Positions 50,507 to 61,332 of a stretch of 64,000 nucleotides of DNA are shown here, piece by piece. Below the pieces are notes generated by a model that did not search any database, was not told the DNA's origin, and saw only the letters and a program-made list of their open reading frames with translations. Numbering within the stretch: position 1 is the stretch's first letter; every line of letters begins with the position of its first letter. This DNA is from Butyrivibrio sp. YAB3001. Its GTDB lineage: Bacteria > Bacillota > Clostridia > Lachnospirales > Lachnospiraceae. A program made the position numbers and the translations under genes. The stretch is taken from assembly GCF_900112195.1 (NCBI RefSeq), contig NZ_FOKR01000018.1, positions 31,728 to 95,727 of the forward strand, in the 5' to 3' direction.

Positions 50507-51262
50507 ATGGACTTTAAGGAATTTACAGCAAAAAATGTTGATGAAGCAATAACTGAAGCTTGTGAAGATTTTATGGTAACAAGTGACAGACTTGAATATG
50601 AGGTTATTTCTAACGGATCTACAGGCTTTCTTGGAATTAATTCTAAGCCTGCTGTAATTAAAGCCAGAGTGAAGGAAGATGCTGTTGAGAAGAATACTGT
50701 AGATAATACTTCTTCAAATACTTTTGCTTCCAGTGACATTAAAGTTGAAAAAAAGACAACTGAATCAGTTGTCACAACAAAAGCTGAATCAAATGTTGTT
50801 GATGGAAACGTATTTGTTGAAAGAGCTAATGATTTTCTTAAAGATGTTTTTGGCGCTATGAATATGGAAGTTTCAGTAAATACTAAGTTTAATTCAAATG
50901 ATAATATACTGGATGTAGAACTTAGTGGAGCTGAGATGGGAGTTCTTATCGGTAAGAGAGGTCAGACTCTTGATTCATTACAGTATCTTATTTCTCTAGT
51001 AGTTAACAGGGATTCTGAAAACTATATACATGTTAAAGTAGATACTGAAAATTATAGAGAGAGAAGAAAAGCTACTCTTGAAAATCTTGCTAAGAATATT
51101 TCATATAAAGTAAGAAAAACAAGACAGTCTGTTGCTTTAGAGCCAATGAATCCATATGAGAGAAGAATAATTCATTCAGCTCTTCAGAATGACAGATATG
51201 TTACAACTCACAGTGAAGGTGATGAGCCATTTAGAAGAGTTGTAGTTACTCTTAAAAAATAA
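50507..51262 (+). CDS. jag: RNA-binding protein Jag/KhpB
   Basis: The 251-residue protein has a Jag_N domain (residues 1-52), an acidic Thr/Ser-rich linker, a KH domain with GKRGQTLDSLQYL as the GxxG loop and an R3H domain with YERRIIHSALQ. It binds RNA with KhpA and affects cell elongation and division in Firmicutes. It follows yidC by 18 bases, with GGGGAGG before ATG. Confidence 0.95.
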   Translation: MDFKEFTAKNVDEAITEACEDFMVTSDRLEYEVISNGSTGFLGINSKPAVIKARVKEDAVEKNTVDNTSSNTFASSDIKVEKKTTESVVTTKAESNVVDGNVFVERANDFLKDVFGAMNMEVSVNTKFNSNDNILDVELSGAEMGVLIGKRGQTLDSLQYLISLVVNRDSENYIHVKVDTENYRERRKATLENLAKNISYKVRKTRQSVALEPMNPYERRIIHSALQNDRYVTTHSEGDEPFRRVVVTLKK

Positions 51263-51295
51263 TAATTATTGGGTTTTACCAATATTTTTAGAAGG

Positions 51296-51349
51296 CAAGA
51301 ATCTGCTTATTTCAGTTTTGAAATTATTGTTTGCAGATTCTTGTTTTTC
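51296..51349 (+). terminator. terminator after jag
   Basis: CAAGAATCTGC (51296-51306) pairs with GCAGATTCTTG (51333-51343), followed by TTTTT; it ends the rpmH operon. Confidence 0.85.
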
Positions 51350-51473
51350 TTTATTATATTTTTTATATTTCATTTTAATTCATTTTTAAAAGATAATTCA
51401 TTTTATAATATGAAATTGTATAGTATTATGTAAAAGCAAAATTATATTTTTATAAATTAAAAAAGGATTATTT

Positions 51474-52910
51474 ATGGGTTCAGTTTTAAATAATTTTAGT
51501 AATGATACGATATGTGCTATTGCTACTGCAATGTCAGATGCAGGTATTGGTATTATCAGGGTAAGTGGAAAAAACGCTCTTGAAATATGTAACAAAATAT
51601 ATGTTTCTTCTAAAAAAGAACATAATCTTTTTTCGCATTCCCCCAACACAATTGTTTATGGTTTTATTTGTGATGAGAGTAGAGTAGAAGATGAACAAAT
51701 AATTGATGAAGTTATGATTTCTTATATGAAAGCTCCACATAGTTATACAAGAGAAGATGTCATCGAAATCAATTCTCATGGTGGAATGATTGTAATGAAT
51801 CAGATTTTAAATCTTCTTTTAGATAATGGTTGTAGGTTAGCTGAGCCTGGTGAATTTACAAAAAGAGCTTTTTTAAATGGTAGAATTGATCTTACTCAGG
51901 CAGAAGCTGTTATGGATATCATAAGTGCTCAAAATCAGTTTGCTCTAGAAAATTCAAAATCGCAGCTACAGGGAAAAATATCTGATAAAATTAAAGGTTT
52001 TAGAAAAGATATTATATATCAGATGGCATTTATAGAATCTGCTATTGATGATCCTGAGAACTATGATCTTGATGGTTATTCTGAAAAACTTAAAAGTATA
52101 GTTTCTTCTTTAATAAGTGATATTTCAAAATTAATTGATTCTTCTGATGAAGGAAAAATCAGGAAAGATGGAATCAAAACAGTAATTGTTGGTAAACCAA
52201 ATGCCGGTAAGTCGTCATTATTAAATGTTCTTACCGGAGATGAACGTGCTATAGTAACTGATATTGCAGGTACTACAAGAGATATAATTGAAGAAACTGT
52301 CAGGCTCGGTGATATTGTTCTTCATGTCATAGATACTGCTGGTATCCGTAATACTGATGATATTATTGAAAAAATTGGCGTTGATAAAGCAAAAGAAAAA
52401 GTTAAAGAAGCTGATCTTGTTCTTTATATACTAGATTCGACTTCTGAAATTGATAACGAAGATAAAGATATTATCTCATTGTGTAACGATAAGAAAACTG
52501 TAGTCATTTTAAATAAAGATGATTTGTCTGATAATATTAAAATAACAGATGATATTATTCGCGTGCTGTTTTCAGATTATGAATATGATGTTTTACCTAT
52601 TATTAAGACATCAATGATCAATGGAAACGGTATTGAACAATTAAAAAAAGCAGTAAGTGATCTTTTTCTTAATGGTCATATTGTTCCAAAGCATGAATTG
52701 TATATTACAAGTTTAAGACACAAGAATCTGTTAGTTGAAGCAAAGAATTCTTTAGACAAGGTTTTGGAAAGTATCGAATTAGGATTGTCTGAAGATTTTT
52801 ATACAGTTGATTTAACCGGTGCATATGAAGCACTTGGAGAAATAATAGGAGAAGAAATTGGAGATGATCTTGCTAATGAGATTTTCTCTAAATTTTGTAT
52901 GGGTAAATAA
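51474..52910 (+). CDS. mnmE: tRNA modification GTPase MnmE
   Basis: The 478-residue GTPase works with MnmG to make 5-carboxymethylaminomethyl-type groups on U34 of tRNA. It has the N-terminal folate-binding domain ([45 protein letters not shown] in parts), a G domain ([30 protein letters not shown]) and the C-terminal FCMGK with the catalytic Cys (usually FCIGK). AAAAGGA precedes the ATG. Confidence 0.97.
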   Translation: MGSVLNNFSNDTICAIATAMSDAGIGIIRVSGKNALEICNKIYVSSKKEHNLFSHSPNTIVYGFICDESRVEDEQIIDEVMISYMKAPHSYTREDVIEINSHGGMIVMNQILNLLLDNGCRLAEPGEFTKRAFLNGRIDLTQAEAVMDIISAQNQFALENSKSQLQGKISDKIKGFRKDIIYQMAFIESAIDDPENYDLDGYSEKLKSIVSSLISDISKLIDSSDEGKIRKDGIKTVIVGKPNAGKSSLLNVLTGDERAIVTDIAGTTRDIIEETVRLGDIVLHVIDTAGIRNTDDIIEKIGVDKAKEKVKEADLVLYILDSTSEIDNEDKDIISLCNDKKTVVILNKDDLSDNIKITDDIIRVLFSDYEYDVLPIIKTSMINGNGIEQLKKAVSDLFLNGHIVPKHELYITSLRHKNLLVEAKNSLDKVLESIELGLSEDFYTVDLTGAYEALGEIIGEEIGDDLANEIFSKFCMGK

Positions 52911-52912
52911 TA

Positions 52913-54838
52913 ATGGTAGATATTAGAGAAAAATTTGATGTTGCAGTAATTGGTGCTGGACATGCAGGATGTGAAGCAGCTTTAGCTTGTGCAAGACTTG
53001 GTCTTGAAACTGTTGTTTTTACTATGAGTGCTGACAATATCGCATTTATGCCTTGTAATCCTCATATCGGTGGATCATCTAAAGGGCATCTTGTTAGAGA
53101 GATTGATGCCTTAGGTGGTGAAATGGGAAAAGTTATTGATAAGACATTTTTACAATCTAAAATGCTTAACACTTCAAAAGGCCCTGCTGTTCACTCACTT
53201 AGATGTCAGGCAGATAAGATGGAATATTCCAAGGCTATGAAAAAAGTTTTGGAATCACAAAAGCATCTTTTTATAAAACAGGCCGAAGTTACTGAAATAT
53301 TATTTGATGAAATAGAAGATAGTAGTAATAGTCATTATAAGAAAAAGGTTACTGGTGTAAAAATTTTTTCAGGTATTATATATGAGGCTAAGGCAGTTAT
53401 ACTATGCACTGGAACATATCTTAAAAGTAGATGTTTAACAGGAGAAGCTATTACTTATAGTGGGCCTAATGGACTGCTTCCTTCTAACTATTTATCTGAA
53501 TCTTTATTAAAAGCCGGTATTGAACTTCGAAGATTTAAAACAGGAACCCCTGCAAGAATCGATGGAAATACAATAGATTTTTCTAAGATGTCGGAACAGT
53601 TTGGTGATGATCCTGTTATTCCATTTTCTTTTGATACTAATCCTAAAGATGTTCAAAAACCTCAGGTTTCATGCTGGCTTACATATACTAATGAAAAGAC
53701 TCATCAGATAATTAGAGATAATATTGATAGATCACCTATTTATGCCGGAATTATTGAAGGTGTTGGTCCGAGATATTGTCCTTCAATAGAAGATAAAGTT
53801 GTTAAATTTCCTGATCATGATAGACATCAGGTTTTTGTTGAGCCTGAAGGAACATTTACAAATGAGATGTATATAGATGGTATGTCTTCATCATTACCTG
53901 AAGATGTTCAGATTGCAATGTATCGTTCTGTACCTGGTCTTGAAAATTCAAGAATTGTAAAAAATGCATATGCTATTGAATATGATTGTTTATGTTCAGG
54001 TCAGCTTAAGCCAACACTTGAAATTAAAAATATCCATGGATTATTTAGTGCAGGACAATTCAATGGTAGTAGTGGTTATGAAGAAGCTGCTGCACAGGGG
54101 TTATATGCAGGTATAAATGCATCTATGCAAATACTAAATAAGCCTGAATTATATATTGACAGGTCAGAAGGTTATATTGGTGTTCTTGTAGATGATCTTG
54201 TAACAAAAGAAAACCTAGAACCTTATAGAATGATGACCTCTAGAGCTGAATATAGATTGTTACTTCGTCAGGATAATGCTGATATAAGATTACGTTCTAA
54301 AGGACATGATGTTGGTCTGATATCAGATGAAAAGTATGACAAGCTTGTTACAAAAATAGAACAGATTAAAAAAGAAATTGATCGTTTAAAATCAACTGTA
54401 GTTGGTGCTAATAAAGATATACAGAAGTTTATGGAAGAACATGGAAGTTCTCCTTTGAAGACTGCTACTTCATTAGCTGAACTTATATGTCGTCCTGAAT
54501 TTTCATATGAAACATTAAGGGATATTGATTCTAATCGACCAGAGTTATCCAATGATGTTATAGAACAAGTTGAAATATCAATTCGTTATGAGGGATATAT
54601 TAATAGACAGGAAAGACAGGTTGAGCAGTTTAAAAAACTTGAACATAAAAAGATTCCTGCAGATATAAACTATGATGATGTATCAAGCTTGAGACTTGAG
54701 GCAAGACAGAAACTTAAGAAATTTATGCCTGTGAATATTGGACAGGCTTCAAGAATTGGTGGTGTTAATCCTGCAGATGTTTCTGTTCTTATTATTTATC
54801 TTGATTCTGTATATAGAGGAAATAAACATGAAGACTAA
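52913..54838 (+). CDS. mnmG: tRNA modification FAD enzyme MnmG (GidA)
   Basis: The 641-residue partner of MnmE has an N-terminal FAD fold ([22 protein letters not shown]), [44 protein letters not shown], and C-terminal [14 protein letters not shown]. It begins two bases after mnmE. Its last 11 bases overlap the rsmG start. Confidence 0.97.
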   Translation: MVDIREKFDVAVIGAGHAGCEAALACARLGLETVVFTMSADNIAFMPCNPHIGGSSKGHLVREIDALGGEMGKVIDKTFLQSKMLNTSKGPAVHSLRCQADKMEYSKAMKKVLESQKHLFIKQAEVTEILFDEIEDSSNSHYKKKVTGVKIFSGIIYEAKAVILCTGTYLKSRCLTGEAITYSGPNGLLPSNYLSESLLKAGIELRRFKTGTPARIDGNTIDFSKMSEQFGDDPVIPFSFDTNPKDVQKPQVSCWLTYTNEKTHQIIRDNIDRSPIYAGIIEGVGPRYCPSIEDKVVKFPDHDRHQVFVEPEGTFTNEMYIDGMSSSLPEDVQIAMYRSVPGLENSRIVKNAYAIEYDCLCSGQLKPTLEIKNIHGLFSAGQFNGSSGYEEAAAQGLYAGINASMQILNKPELYIDRSEGYIGVLVDDLVTKENLEPYRMMTSRAEYRLLLRQDNADIRLRSKGHDVGLISDEKYDKLVTKIEQIKKEIDRLKSTVVGANKDIQKFMEEHGSSPLKTATSLAELICRPEFSYETLRDIDSNRPELSNDVIEQVEISIRYEGYINRQERQVEQFKKLEHKKIPADINYDDVSSLRLEARQKLKKFMPVNIGQASRIGGVNPADVSVLIIYLDSVYRGNKHED

Positions 54839-55565
54839 ATATGCCAGAATGATTGAAGACTTTAATTTATATGGAATTACTCTTAGTGATTATCAGATTG
54901 AACAGTTTAATAAGTATTATGAATTACTTATTAAATGGAATGAAGTTATGAACTTAACTGCAATAACAGATTTTGATGAAATTTGTAAATTGCATTTTGT
55001 TGATAGTATTTCATCTTGTCAGTTTTTTGATTTTAAAGATCAAGAATATTCAGTTATTGATATAGGTACTGGAGCAGGTTTTCCAGGTATTCCTTTAAAA
55101 ATTGTATTTCCTAATTTACATGTTACTTTATTTGATTCTTTAAATAAAAGATTAAAGTTTTTAGATGAAGTTATTACTACTCTTAATCTAAATGAATGTG
55201 GAAGTATAAAAACTCTTCATGGTAGAGCAGAGGACTTTGCTTCAACTTCACCAGATTCATTAAGAGAAAAATATGATATAGCAATATCAAGGGCTGTTGC
55301 TAATATGTCTACTTTGTCTGAGTATTGCCTGCCTTATGTTAAGGTTAATGGTAAGTTTATTGCATATAAAAGTGATAAATTATCTGATGAACTTTTAAAT
55401 GCAAAAGGTGCTATACATTTACTAGGTGGTAAGATAAATTCAATTAATGATTTTGTTTTACCAGATACAGATATTAAAAGAACTATATGTATAGTAGACA
55501 AGGTTGAAAAGACCTCTAAAAAATATCCACGTAAAGCAGGTGTTCCTTCTAAGCAACCACTATAA
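54828..55565 (+). CDS. rsmG: 16S rRNA 7-methylguanosine methyltransferase RsmG
   Basis: The 245-residue enzyme methylates G527 (E. coli number) of 16S rRNA. SAM-binding motif [35 protein letters not shown] and [16 protein letters not shown] are clear. ATG 54828 has GAGGA seven bases before it and overlaps the mnmG end by 11 bases; a longer in-frame extension lies inside mnmG and is rejected. In other species loss of rsmG gives low-level streptomycin resistance. Confidence 0.95.
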   Translation: MKTKYARMIEDFNLYGITLSDYQIEQFNKYYELLIKWNEVMNLTAITDFDEICKLHFVDSISSCQFFDFKDQEYSVIDIGTGAGFPGIPLKIVFPNLHVTLFDSLNKRLKFLDEVITTLNLNECGSIKTLHGRAEDFASTSPDSLREKYDIAISRAVANMSTLSEYCLPYVKVNGKFIAYKSDKLSDELLNAKGAIHLLGGKINSINDFVLPDTDIKRTICIVDKVEKTSKKYPRKAGVPSKQPL

Positions 55566-55602
55566 ATAATAGATATTGTGGTGTTAATATTTTATTTATA
55601 AA

Positions 55603-55618
55603 TGTTTCACGTGAAACA
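55603..55618. promoter_or_regulatory. parS centromere site 1
   Basis: Exact 16-bp palindrome TGTTTCACGTGAAACA, the ParB binding site of Firmicute chromosomes, between rsmG and parA. Confidence 0.97.
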
Positions 55619-55650
55619 TTCAATTTAGACACAATTGTAATACTAAAAAT

Positions 55651-55666
55651 TGTTTCACGTGAAACA
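55651..55666. promoter_or_regulatory. parS centromere site 2
   Basis: A second exact TGTTTCACGTGAAACA, 48 bases after the first (start to start). Confidence 0.97.
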
Positions 55667-55953
55667 TTATGATACTAAATATAGTAATTGCTTTGTGAAA
55701 CATTCAAAAACGAATAAAATTGTATAGTAAAACGTTACAATTACAAACACAATATATAGAAAAAACTGTTATATTATTAGAAAAATAAAATAAAATATAA
55801 AATAATATAATCTGAATAATAAAATTGTGCTAAAATCATATTAGTGATTTTTATACTGTAGGAATCAAACTAATCTATAATATAAAATGAACTCCGCTAT
55901 GGCAGTATTACAAATAATAGTTTTTTACAAAAGTATTATCTGGCTATTAAAAG

Positions 55954-55979
55954 TAATAATTCCACTAGCGGAATTATTA
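55954..55979. repeat. hairpin upstream of parA
   Basis: TAATAATTCC and GGAATTATTA form a 10-bp stem with loop ACTAGC, ending seven bases before the GGAGG of parA. It could affect parA translation or be a regulator site. Confidence 0.5.
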
Positions 55980-55994
55980 TTGTGTGGAGGAAAA

Positions 55995-56759
55995 ATGGGT
56001 AGAGTAATAGCAATTGCAAACCAAAAGGGTGGAGTAGGTAAGACAACAACATCTATTAACTTATCAGCTTCATTGGCTGAAAAAGGAAAAAGAGTATTGG
56101 TTATTGATACAGATCCCCAGGGAAATACTACAAGTGGATTAGGCTTAGATAAAAACGAACTGGAAAATACAATATATGAATTAATGATTGGTGAATGTAC
56201 AATACAAGAAGCAATAGTAAAAAATGTCACAGATAGATTAGATATTATTCCTTCAAACGTAAATCTGGCTGCAGTAGAAATTGAATTAATAGATGCAGAG
56301 CAAAAGGAATACATATTAAAAAACGCTCTTAGTAAAGTAAAGGATAAATATGATTTTATAATCATAGATTGTCCTCCTTCATTAAGTATGCTGACAGTAA
56401 ATGCAATGACATCAGCAAATACAGTTTTAGTTCCAATACAATGTGAGTATTATGCCTTAGAAGGATTAAGCCAATTAGTACACACAGTAAATTTGGTAAA
56501 AGATAGATTGAATCCGGACCTTGAGATGGAAGGCGTTGTATTTACAATGTTTGATTCAAGAACAAATCTTTCACTTCAAGTTGTTGAAAATGTAAAAGAG
56601 CATATACAGGAAAATGTATATAAAACAATAATTCCAAGAAATATAAGATTGGCAGAAGCACCAAGTTATGGATTACCAATAAATATTTACGAACCAAAAT
56701 CAGCTGGAGCAGAAGCATATAGATTACTTGCTGAGGAAGTTATAGCAAGAAAATTCTAA
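55995..56759 (+). CDS. parA: chromosome partitioning ATPase ParA/Soj
   Basis: The 254-residue ATPase has the deviant Walker A KGGVGKTTTSINL near its N-terminus (IAIANQKGG), Walker A' DTDPQGN and Walker B IIDCPPSL. With ParB it segregates origins and modulates DnaA. ATG 55995 behind GGAGG is chosen; a 36-codon upstream extension covers the hairpin and lacks a ribosome site. Confidence 0.96.
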   Translation: MGRVIAIANQKGGVGKTTTSINLSASLAEKGKRVLVIDTDPQGNTTSGLGLDKNELENTIYELMIGECTIQEAIVKNVTDRLDIIPSNVNLAAVEIELIDAEQKEYILKNALSKVKDKYDFIIIDCPPSLSMLTVNAMTSANTVLVPIQCEYYALEGLSQLVHTVNLVKDRLNPDLEMEGVVFTMFDSRTNLSLQVVENVKEHIQENVYKTIIPRNIRLAEAPSYGLPINIYEPKSAGAEAYRLLAEEVIARKF

Positions 56760-56794
56760 AAAATATAAAATCCAATAATTAAAATGGAGGAACA

Positions 56795-57688
56795 ATGGCA
56801 GCAAAAAATGTAAAAAGGGGTCTTGGAAAAGGATTAGACTCTATTATTCCTGCAAAAGTAACAGTGCAGAAAGAAACAAAAATCGAAGAGAATCATATTG
56901 ATGGTCAAATAGTAAATGTAAATATTACTAAAGTTGAACCGAATAGAAATCAGCCAAGACAGACATTTGACGAGGATGCTCTTCTTGAACTTGCAGATTC
57001 TATAAAGCAGTTCGGCATAGTTAATCCACTTATAGTAGTTGATAAGAAAGACCATTATGAAATAGTTGCAGGTGAAAGAAGATGGCGTGCAGCAAAAAAA
57101 GCAGAACTTAAAGAAATACCTGTTATAATCAAAGATCTTAGTGAAAGAGAATGCGCTGAAATAGCTATTATTGATAACACACAAAGAGAAGATATTAATG
57201 CTATTGAAGAAGCTCTTGCCTACAAAAAATTGATAGATGATTATGATTACACACAAGATCAGGTTGCTGAGAAAGTATCAAAGAGTAGAGTGTACATTAC
57301 AAACTCATTACGACTTTTGAAACTTTGTGAAAAAGTCAGACAGATGGTTATCGATGGTTTAATCTCAACAGGTCATGCAAGAGCACTTATCTCAATCGAA
57401 GATCCTGAGGAACAATATAACATTGCTCAGGAAGTATTTGATAAAAAATTAAGTGTTAGAGAAACAGAAAAACTTGTTAAGAATCTAGGAAAGAGTAATA
57501 AAAAGAAAATACAAAAAAATAATGCGAGTATAGAAGCAGTATATTCAGATGTCGCAGAGAAATGCAAACAGGCTCTTGGCACAAAGGTTGAAATTTCATC
57601 AAAGGGAGAAGGTGCCGGTAAAATAGAAATCGAATTCTACAATAATGATGACTTAGAAAAAATCATTGCTAGAATTTGTCAGGAGTAA
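56795..57688 (+). CDS. parB: chromosome partitioning protein ParB/Spo0J
   Basis: The 297-residue CTPase and DNA-binding protein has the N-terminal KRGLGKGLDSII motif, the CTP/arginine-patch AGERRWRAAKKAEL, an IDNTQREDINAIEEA segment, a helix-turn-helix (DQVAEKVSKSRVYITNSLRL) and a C-terminal dimer domain. It binds the two parS sites 1.1 kb upstream. It lies 35 bases after parA behind GGAGG. Confidence 0.96.
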   Translation: MAAKNVKRGLGKGLDSIIPAKVTVQKETKIEENHIDGQIVNVNITKVEPNRNQPRQTFDEDALLELADSIKQFGIVNPLIVVDKKDHYEIVAGERRWRAAKKAELKEIPVIIKDLSERECAEIAIIDNTQREDINAIEEALAYKKLIDDYDYTQDQVAEKVSKSRVYITNSLRLLKLCEKVRQMVIDGLISTGHARALISIEDPEEQYNIAQEVFDKKLSVRETEKLVKNLGKSNKKKIQKNNASIEAVYSDVAEKCKQALGTKVEISSKGEGAGKIEIEFYNNDDLEKIIARICQE

Positions 57689-57801
57689 CAATTATTGCAC
57701 TAAATTTTTAGTAAATGTATGTATATGAAATATTAGTATTAGATACAAAGTATGAAATGAAAAAAGATATTTGAATAAGATTTGTTTTAGGGGAGTAGAT
57801 A

Positions 57802-58323
57802 ATGAGCAGCAACATTTTTAGTATGATAGGATTATCTGGAATTGATCCTGCGATAATCTTTATGGTTATGCTGATTATAATTGTCATAGCTTTTGTTTTA
57901 TTAGTACTTCAAGCAAACAGGATAAAGAAGCTTGAAAAGAAATATGAGAAATTCATGACAGGAAAAGATGCATCTTCTTTGGAAGATGAGATAGCAGGTC
58001 TTTTTCATGACAATCGAATTATCAGATCAGAAAATGAAAAAAATAGAAAAGACATAATTGATATAAACAAACGTCTTACAAATTCTTTTCAGAAAATTGG
58101 TTTGGAAAAATATGATGCCTTTAACCAAAATGGCGGAAAACTTAGTTTTGCAATTTGTATGCTTGACGAGAATGATAATGGATTCCTTTTGAATTCAGTT
58201 CATAATTCAGATGGAATGAACTATTCTTATTCTAAAGAAATAAACGCAGGTATATCTGATGTGGAATTGAGTAGTGATGAAAAGAGAGCATTAGAAAAAG
58301 CAATTGCAAGTGTGAATAGATAA
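57802..58323 (+). CDS. DUF4446 family membrane-anchored protein
   Basis: The 173-residue protein has one TM segment (about residues 18-42), a helical coiled region (RIKKLEKKYEKFM, ENEKNRKDIIDINKRL) and a small C-terminal domain (YDAFNQNGGKLSFAICMLDE, NGFLLNSVHNSDG) typical of DUF4446 (PF14584). It is found after parB in many Clostridia; function unknown, perhaps linked to segregation or the envelope. GGGGAG precedes ATG. Confidence 0.9.
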   Translation: MSSNIFSMIGLSGIDPAIIFMVMLIIIVIAFVLLVLQANRIKKLEKKYEKFMTGKDASSLEDEIAGLFHDNRIIRSENEKNRKDIIDINKRLTNSFQKIGLEKYDAFNQNGGKLSFAICMLDENDNGFLLNSVHNSDGMNYSYSKEINAGISDVELSSDEKRALEKAIASVNR

Positions 58324-58394
58324 TACCAAAAATTAGTAAAGTATAATTATCAGTTTTATTCTGATAGAAAATATATTATTGGAGGAGATCAAAA

Positions 58395-59681
58395 ATGATC
58401 GATATTAAATTTTTAAGAGAAAATCCTGATGTAGTAAGAGAAAACATTAAGAAAAAATTCCAGGATGAAAAACTTCCTCTTGTAGATGAAGTAATAAAGT
58501 TGGATGAACAGAGAAGAACAAACCAACAGGAAGCAGATGAAATCCGAGCACACAAGAATAAGATTTCAAAAGAAATTGGCGGACTGATGGCTCAGGGCAA
58601 AAAAGATGAGGCTATGGCTCTTAAGGACGAAGTTGCTAAAGAAGCAAAACGACTTGAAGAGTTAGAAGAAAACCAGAAGAAACTTGATGAAGAAGTAACA
58701 AATAAAATGATGATCATCCCTCAGATTATTGATGAATCTGTTCCGATTGGAAAGGATGATTCTCAGAATGTAGAGATAGAAAAGTTTGGTGAACCTGTCG
58801 TTCCTGATTTTGAAATTCCTTATCATACAGATATTATGGAATCGTTCAATGGTATTGACCTTGATGCTGCAAGAAGAGTAGCAGGAAATGGTTTCTATTA
58901 TCTTATGGGTGATATTGCAAGATTACATTCTGCAGTTATTTCTTATGCACGTGATTTCATGATTGATAGAGGATTTACATATTGCGTTCCACCATTTATG
59001 ATTCATGGAAATGTTGTAGCCGGTGTTATGAGTTTCCCTGAAATGGAAGCGATGATGTATAAAATTGAAGGCGAAGACTTGTATCTTATCGGAACAAGTG
59101 AGCATTCTATGATTGGTAAATTTATTGATCAGATCATTCCTGAAGAAGAAATGCCAAAAGCTCTTACAAGTTATTCACCATGTTTCAGAAAAGAAAAAGG
59201 CGCTCATGGTATTGAAGAGAGAGGTGTTTATAGAATACACCAGTTCGAAAAGCAGGAGATGGTTGTAATATGTAAACCTGAAGAGTCAAAGGTTTGGTAT
59301 GATAAGCTTTGGAAAAATACTGTTGATCTTTTTAGATCAATGGATATTCCTGTACGTACTTTGGAATGCTGTTCAGGAGATCTTGCTGATCTTAAGTGCA
59401 AGTCATGTGATGTTGAAGCATGGTCACCAAGACAGAAGAAATACTTTGAAGTAGGTAGCTGCTCTAACCTTGGAGATGCACAGGCAAGAAGACTTAAGAT
59501 AAGAATCAAAGGTAAAGATGGCAACTATCTTGCTCATACTTTAAATAATACAGTAGTAGCTCCACCAAGAATGCTTATTGCATTTTTGGAAAATAATCTT
59601 CAGGCAGACGGAAGTGTTCGCATTCCTGAAGTTCTTCGTCCTTACATGGGAGGAAAAGAAGTCCTTACCCCAGTAAAATAA
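58395..59681 (+). CDS. serS: seryl-tRNA synthetase
   Basis: The 428-residue class II enzyme has an N-terminal coiled-coil arm (residues about 30-105) that binds the long variable arm of tRNA-Ser, motif 2 in FRKEKGAHGIEERGVYRIHQ and motif 3 in GNYLAHTLNNTVVAPPRMLIA. Start ATG follows GGAGGAG. No T-box leader is present in the 71 bases upstream. Confidence 0.97.
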   Translation: MIDIKFLRENPDVVRENIKKKFQDEKLPLVDEVIKLDEQRRTNQQEADEIRAHKNKISKEIGGLMAQGKKDEAMALKDEVAKEAKRLEELEENQKKLDEEVTNKMMIIPQIIDESVPIGKDDSQNVEIEKFGEPVVPDFEIPYHTDIMESFNGIDLDAARRVAGNGFYYLMGDIARLHSAVISYARDFMIDRGFTYCVPPFMIHGNVVAGVMSFPEMEAMMYKIEGEDLYLIGTSEHSMIGKFIDQIIPEEEMPKALTSYSPCFRKEKGAHGIEERGVYRIHQFEKQEMVVICKPEESKVWYDKLWKNTVDLFRSMDIPVRTLECCSGDLADLKCKSCDVEAWSPRQKKYFEVGSCSNLGDAQARRLKIRIKGKDGNYLAHTLNNTVVAPPRMLIAFLENNLQADGSVRIPEVLRPYMGGKEVLTPVK

Positions 59682-59710
59682 ATACTATTTTGAAAAGAGG
59701 TGAAATCTAT

Positions 59711-60598
59711 TTGCATAAATTCTTAAGAGCAGTTGGCTTTTCAAAATTAAAAGATAGAAAAGAATTAACAAAACTTATTACATACAGCATACATAATGCA
59801 AATAGCAGGAATTATGCAACTACAGCTGAAGATGGAATGATTGCAGAGTTCATAAAAGATTTTGCCGATGATATTGGAATTGTAATTTGTGGTGAGTTTG
59901 ATGAGGAGGATAAATTCATTTTTGAATATTATTATCCTTATCTGACTCCATCTGCCATTAGTACTGAAGAAGATATTAATGTTGAAAGGCATGCAGCGCA
60001 CGTATCCTATGCCGGAATATGCAATGAGACAAGAGTAGGAGTGACACTGATTTTTTATCTTCAGAATATGATTCCATATATAAAGTATGAGAACGAGAAT
60101 AAATTTCCTATTCGAGGAACCACATTAAGTCTTTCGGCACTTTCTACTAAAGGTCAGATAATGATGCCGATAGCCAAGACTGAAGAGGAAAAAGAAGTAG
60201 CCAGAAAAAAGACAGATTATAGAAATAAGCTTATCAATAATGCCAGAAGAGGAGATGAAACAGCAATAGAATCACTGACATTGGATGATATGGATCTTTA
60301 TACATCTATTTCAAAAAAAATCAGAAAGCATGATGTATATAGTCTGGTGGATACTTATTTTATGCCTTATGGTGTGGAATGTGATCACTATTCAGTACTT
60401 GGTGAGATAATCGAAACACGAAAAGTAATAAATAAGATTACACAGGAAGGTGTTTACATAATGCGGATAAATTGTAATGATCTACAATTTGATCTTTGCA
60501 TTAATGAGGCAGATCTTCTTGGAGAACCAGCAATTGGTAGAAGATTTAAAGGAAATATTTGGATGCAGGGAAAAATTAATTTTCCTCATTCAAAGTAG
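59711..60598 (+). CDS. DUF3881 family protein
   Basis: The 295-residue soluble protein has the start HKFLRAVGFSKLKDRKELTK and the segments GVTLIFYLQNMIPYI, GTTLSLSALSTKGQIMMPI and EPAIGRRFKGNIWMQGKI, which match the Lachnospiraceae-typical DUF3881 (PF12997). Function unknown. TTG 59711 with GAGGTG about eight bases before it is preferred; a TTG at 59690 has none. It sits between serS and deoD with short gaps, so it is in one operon with them. Confidence 0.86.
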   Translation: MHKFLRAVGFSKLKDRKELTKLITYSIHNANSRNYATTAEDGMIAEFIKDFADDIGIVICGEFDEEDKFIFEYYYPYLTPSAISTEEDINVERHAAHVSYAGICNETRVGVTLIFYLQNMIPYIKYENENKFPIRGTTLSLSALSTKGQIMMPIAKTEEEKEVARKKTDYRNKLINNARRGDETAIESLTLDDMDLYTSISKKIRKHDVYSLVDTYFMPYGVECDHYSVLGEIIETRKVINKITQEGVYIMRINCNDLQFDLCINEADLLGEPAIGRRFKGNIWMQGKINFPHSK

Positions 60599-60624
60599 GA
60601 ATAAAAATGAGAAAGGAGATAGAT

Positions 60625-61332
60625 ATGGCAACACCACACAATAGTGCAGAGAAAGGTGACATAGCAAAGACCGTACTGATGCCAGGAGATCCATTAAGAG
60701 CAAAATTTATCGCAGAAAACTTTCTTACAGATGTAAAATGCTTTAATGAAGTAAGAGGAATGCTCGGATTTACCGGAAAGTATGAAGGTAAAGAAGTATC
60801 TGTAATGGGACATGGAATGGGTATCCCATCAATTGGCATCTATACCTATGAACTGTTCAATTTTTATGATGTTGATAATATTATCAGAGTTGGTAGCGCA
60901 GGTGGAATGCAGGATTATGTAAATGTGCGAGATATTATTTTCGCAATTGGAGCACATACAGATTCCAATTATGGATTCCAGTTTGGACTTCCGGGAACAT
61001 TCTGTCCAACAGCAACATATGATATTCTCGAAAAAGCAGTAAACATTGCAAGAGAAAAGAAAGTAAGATTCCATGTAGGAAATGTATTAGCTTCTGATGC
61101 TTTTTATAAGAAGTGTGATGAGGGTGATCGTTATAGAAAACTAGGAACTCTTGCAGTTGAGATGGAAACAGTAGCTTTATACATGAACGCTGCAGAAGCA
61201 GGAAAGAATGCATTAACTATACTTACTGTATCAGACCATCTATATAAATCAGAAGAACTGTCAGCAGCTGAAAGACAGACAAGTTTTACTGATATGATGG
61301 AGATTGCGCTTAAAACTGCAATCCAGCTATAA
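60625..61332 (+). CDS. deoD: purine-nucleoside phosphorylase, DeoD type
   Basis: The 235-residue enzyme splits purine nucleosides with phosphate. The DeoD pattern is clear: TPHNSAEKGDIAKTVLMPGDPLRAKFIAE near the N-terminus (in parts), GHGMGIPSIGIYTYEL, RVGSAGGMQ, AVEMETVALY and the catalytic Asp in TVSDHLY. ATG 60625 follows AAGGAG by seven bases. Last gene of the plus-strand block from serS. Confidence 0.97.
   Translation: MATPHNSAEKGDIAKTVLMPGDPLRAKFIAENFLTDVKCFNEVRGMLGFTGKYEGKEVSVMGHGMGIPSIGIYTYELFNFYDVDNIIRVGSAGGMQDYVNVRDIIFAIGAHTDSNYGFQFGLPGTFCPTATYDILEKAVNIAREKKVRFHVGNVLASDAFYKKCDEGDRYRKLGTLAVEMETVALYMNAAEAGKNALTILTVSDHLYKSEELSAAERQTSFTDMMEIALKTAIQL

Larger units (their letters stand above)
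55566..55994. other. parS-bearing intergenic region upstream of parA
   Basis: This 429-base AT-rich region holds two perfect parS sites (55603-55618 and 55651-55666), a half-site GTGAAACA at 55695-55702, and a hairpin at 55954-55979 just before the parA ribosome site. CTCCGCTATGG (from 55891) and CCACTAGCGGA (from 55962) are near-complementary, so a larger alternative fold is possible. No ORF is supported. Confidence 0.6.

Noticed and set aside
58324..58394. T-box leader for serS
   Set aside because: The gap is only 71 bases, with no T-box consensus or terminator.
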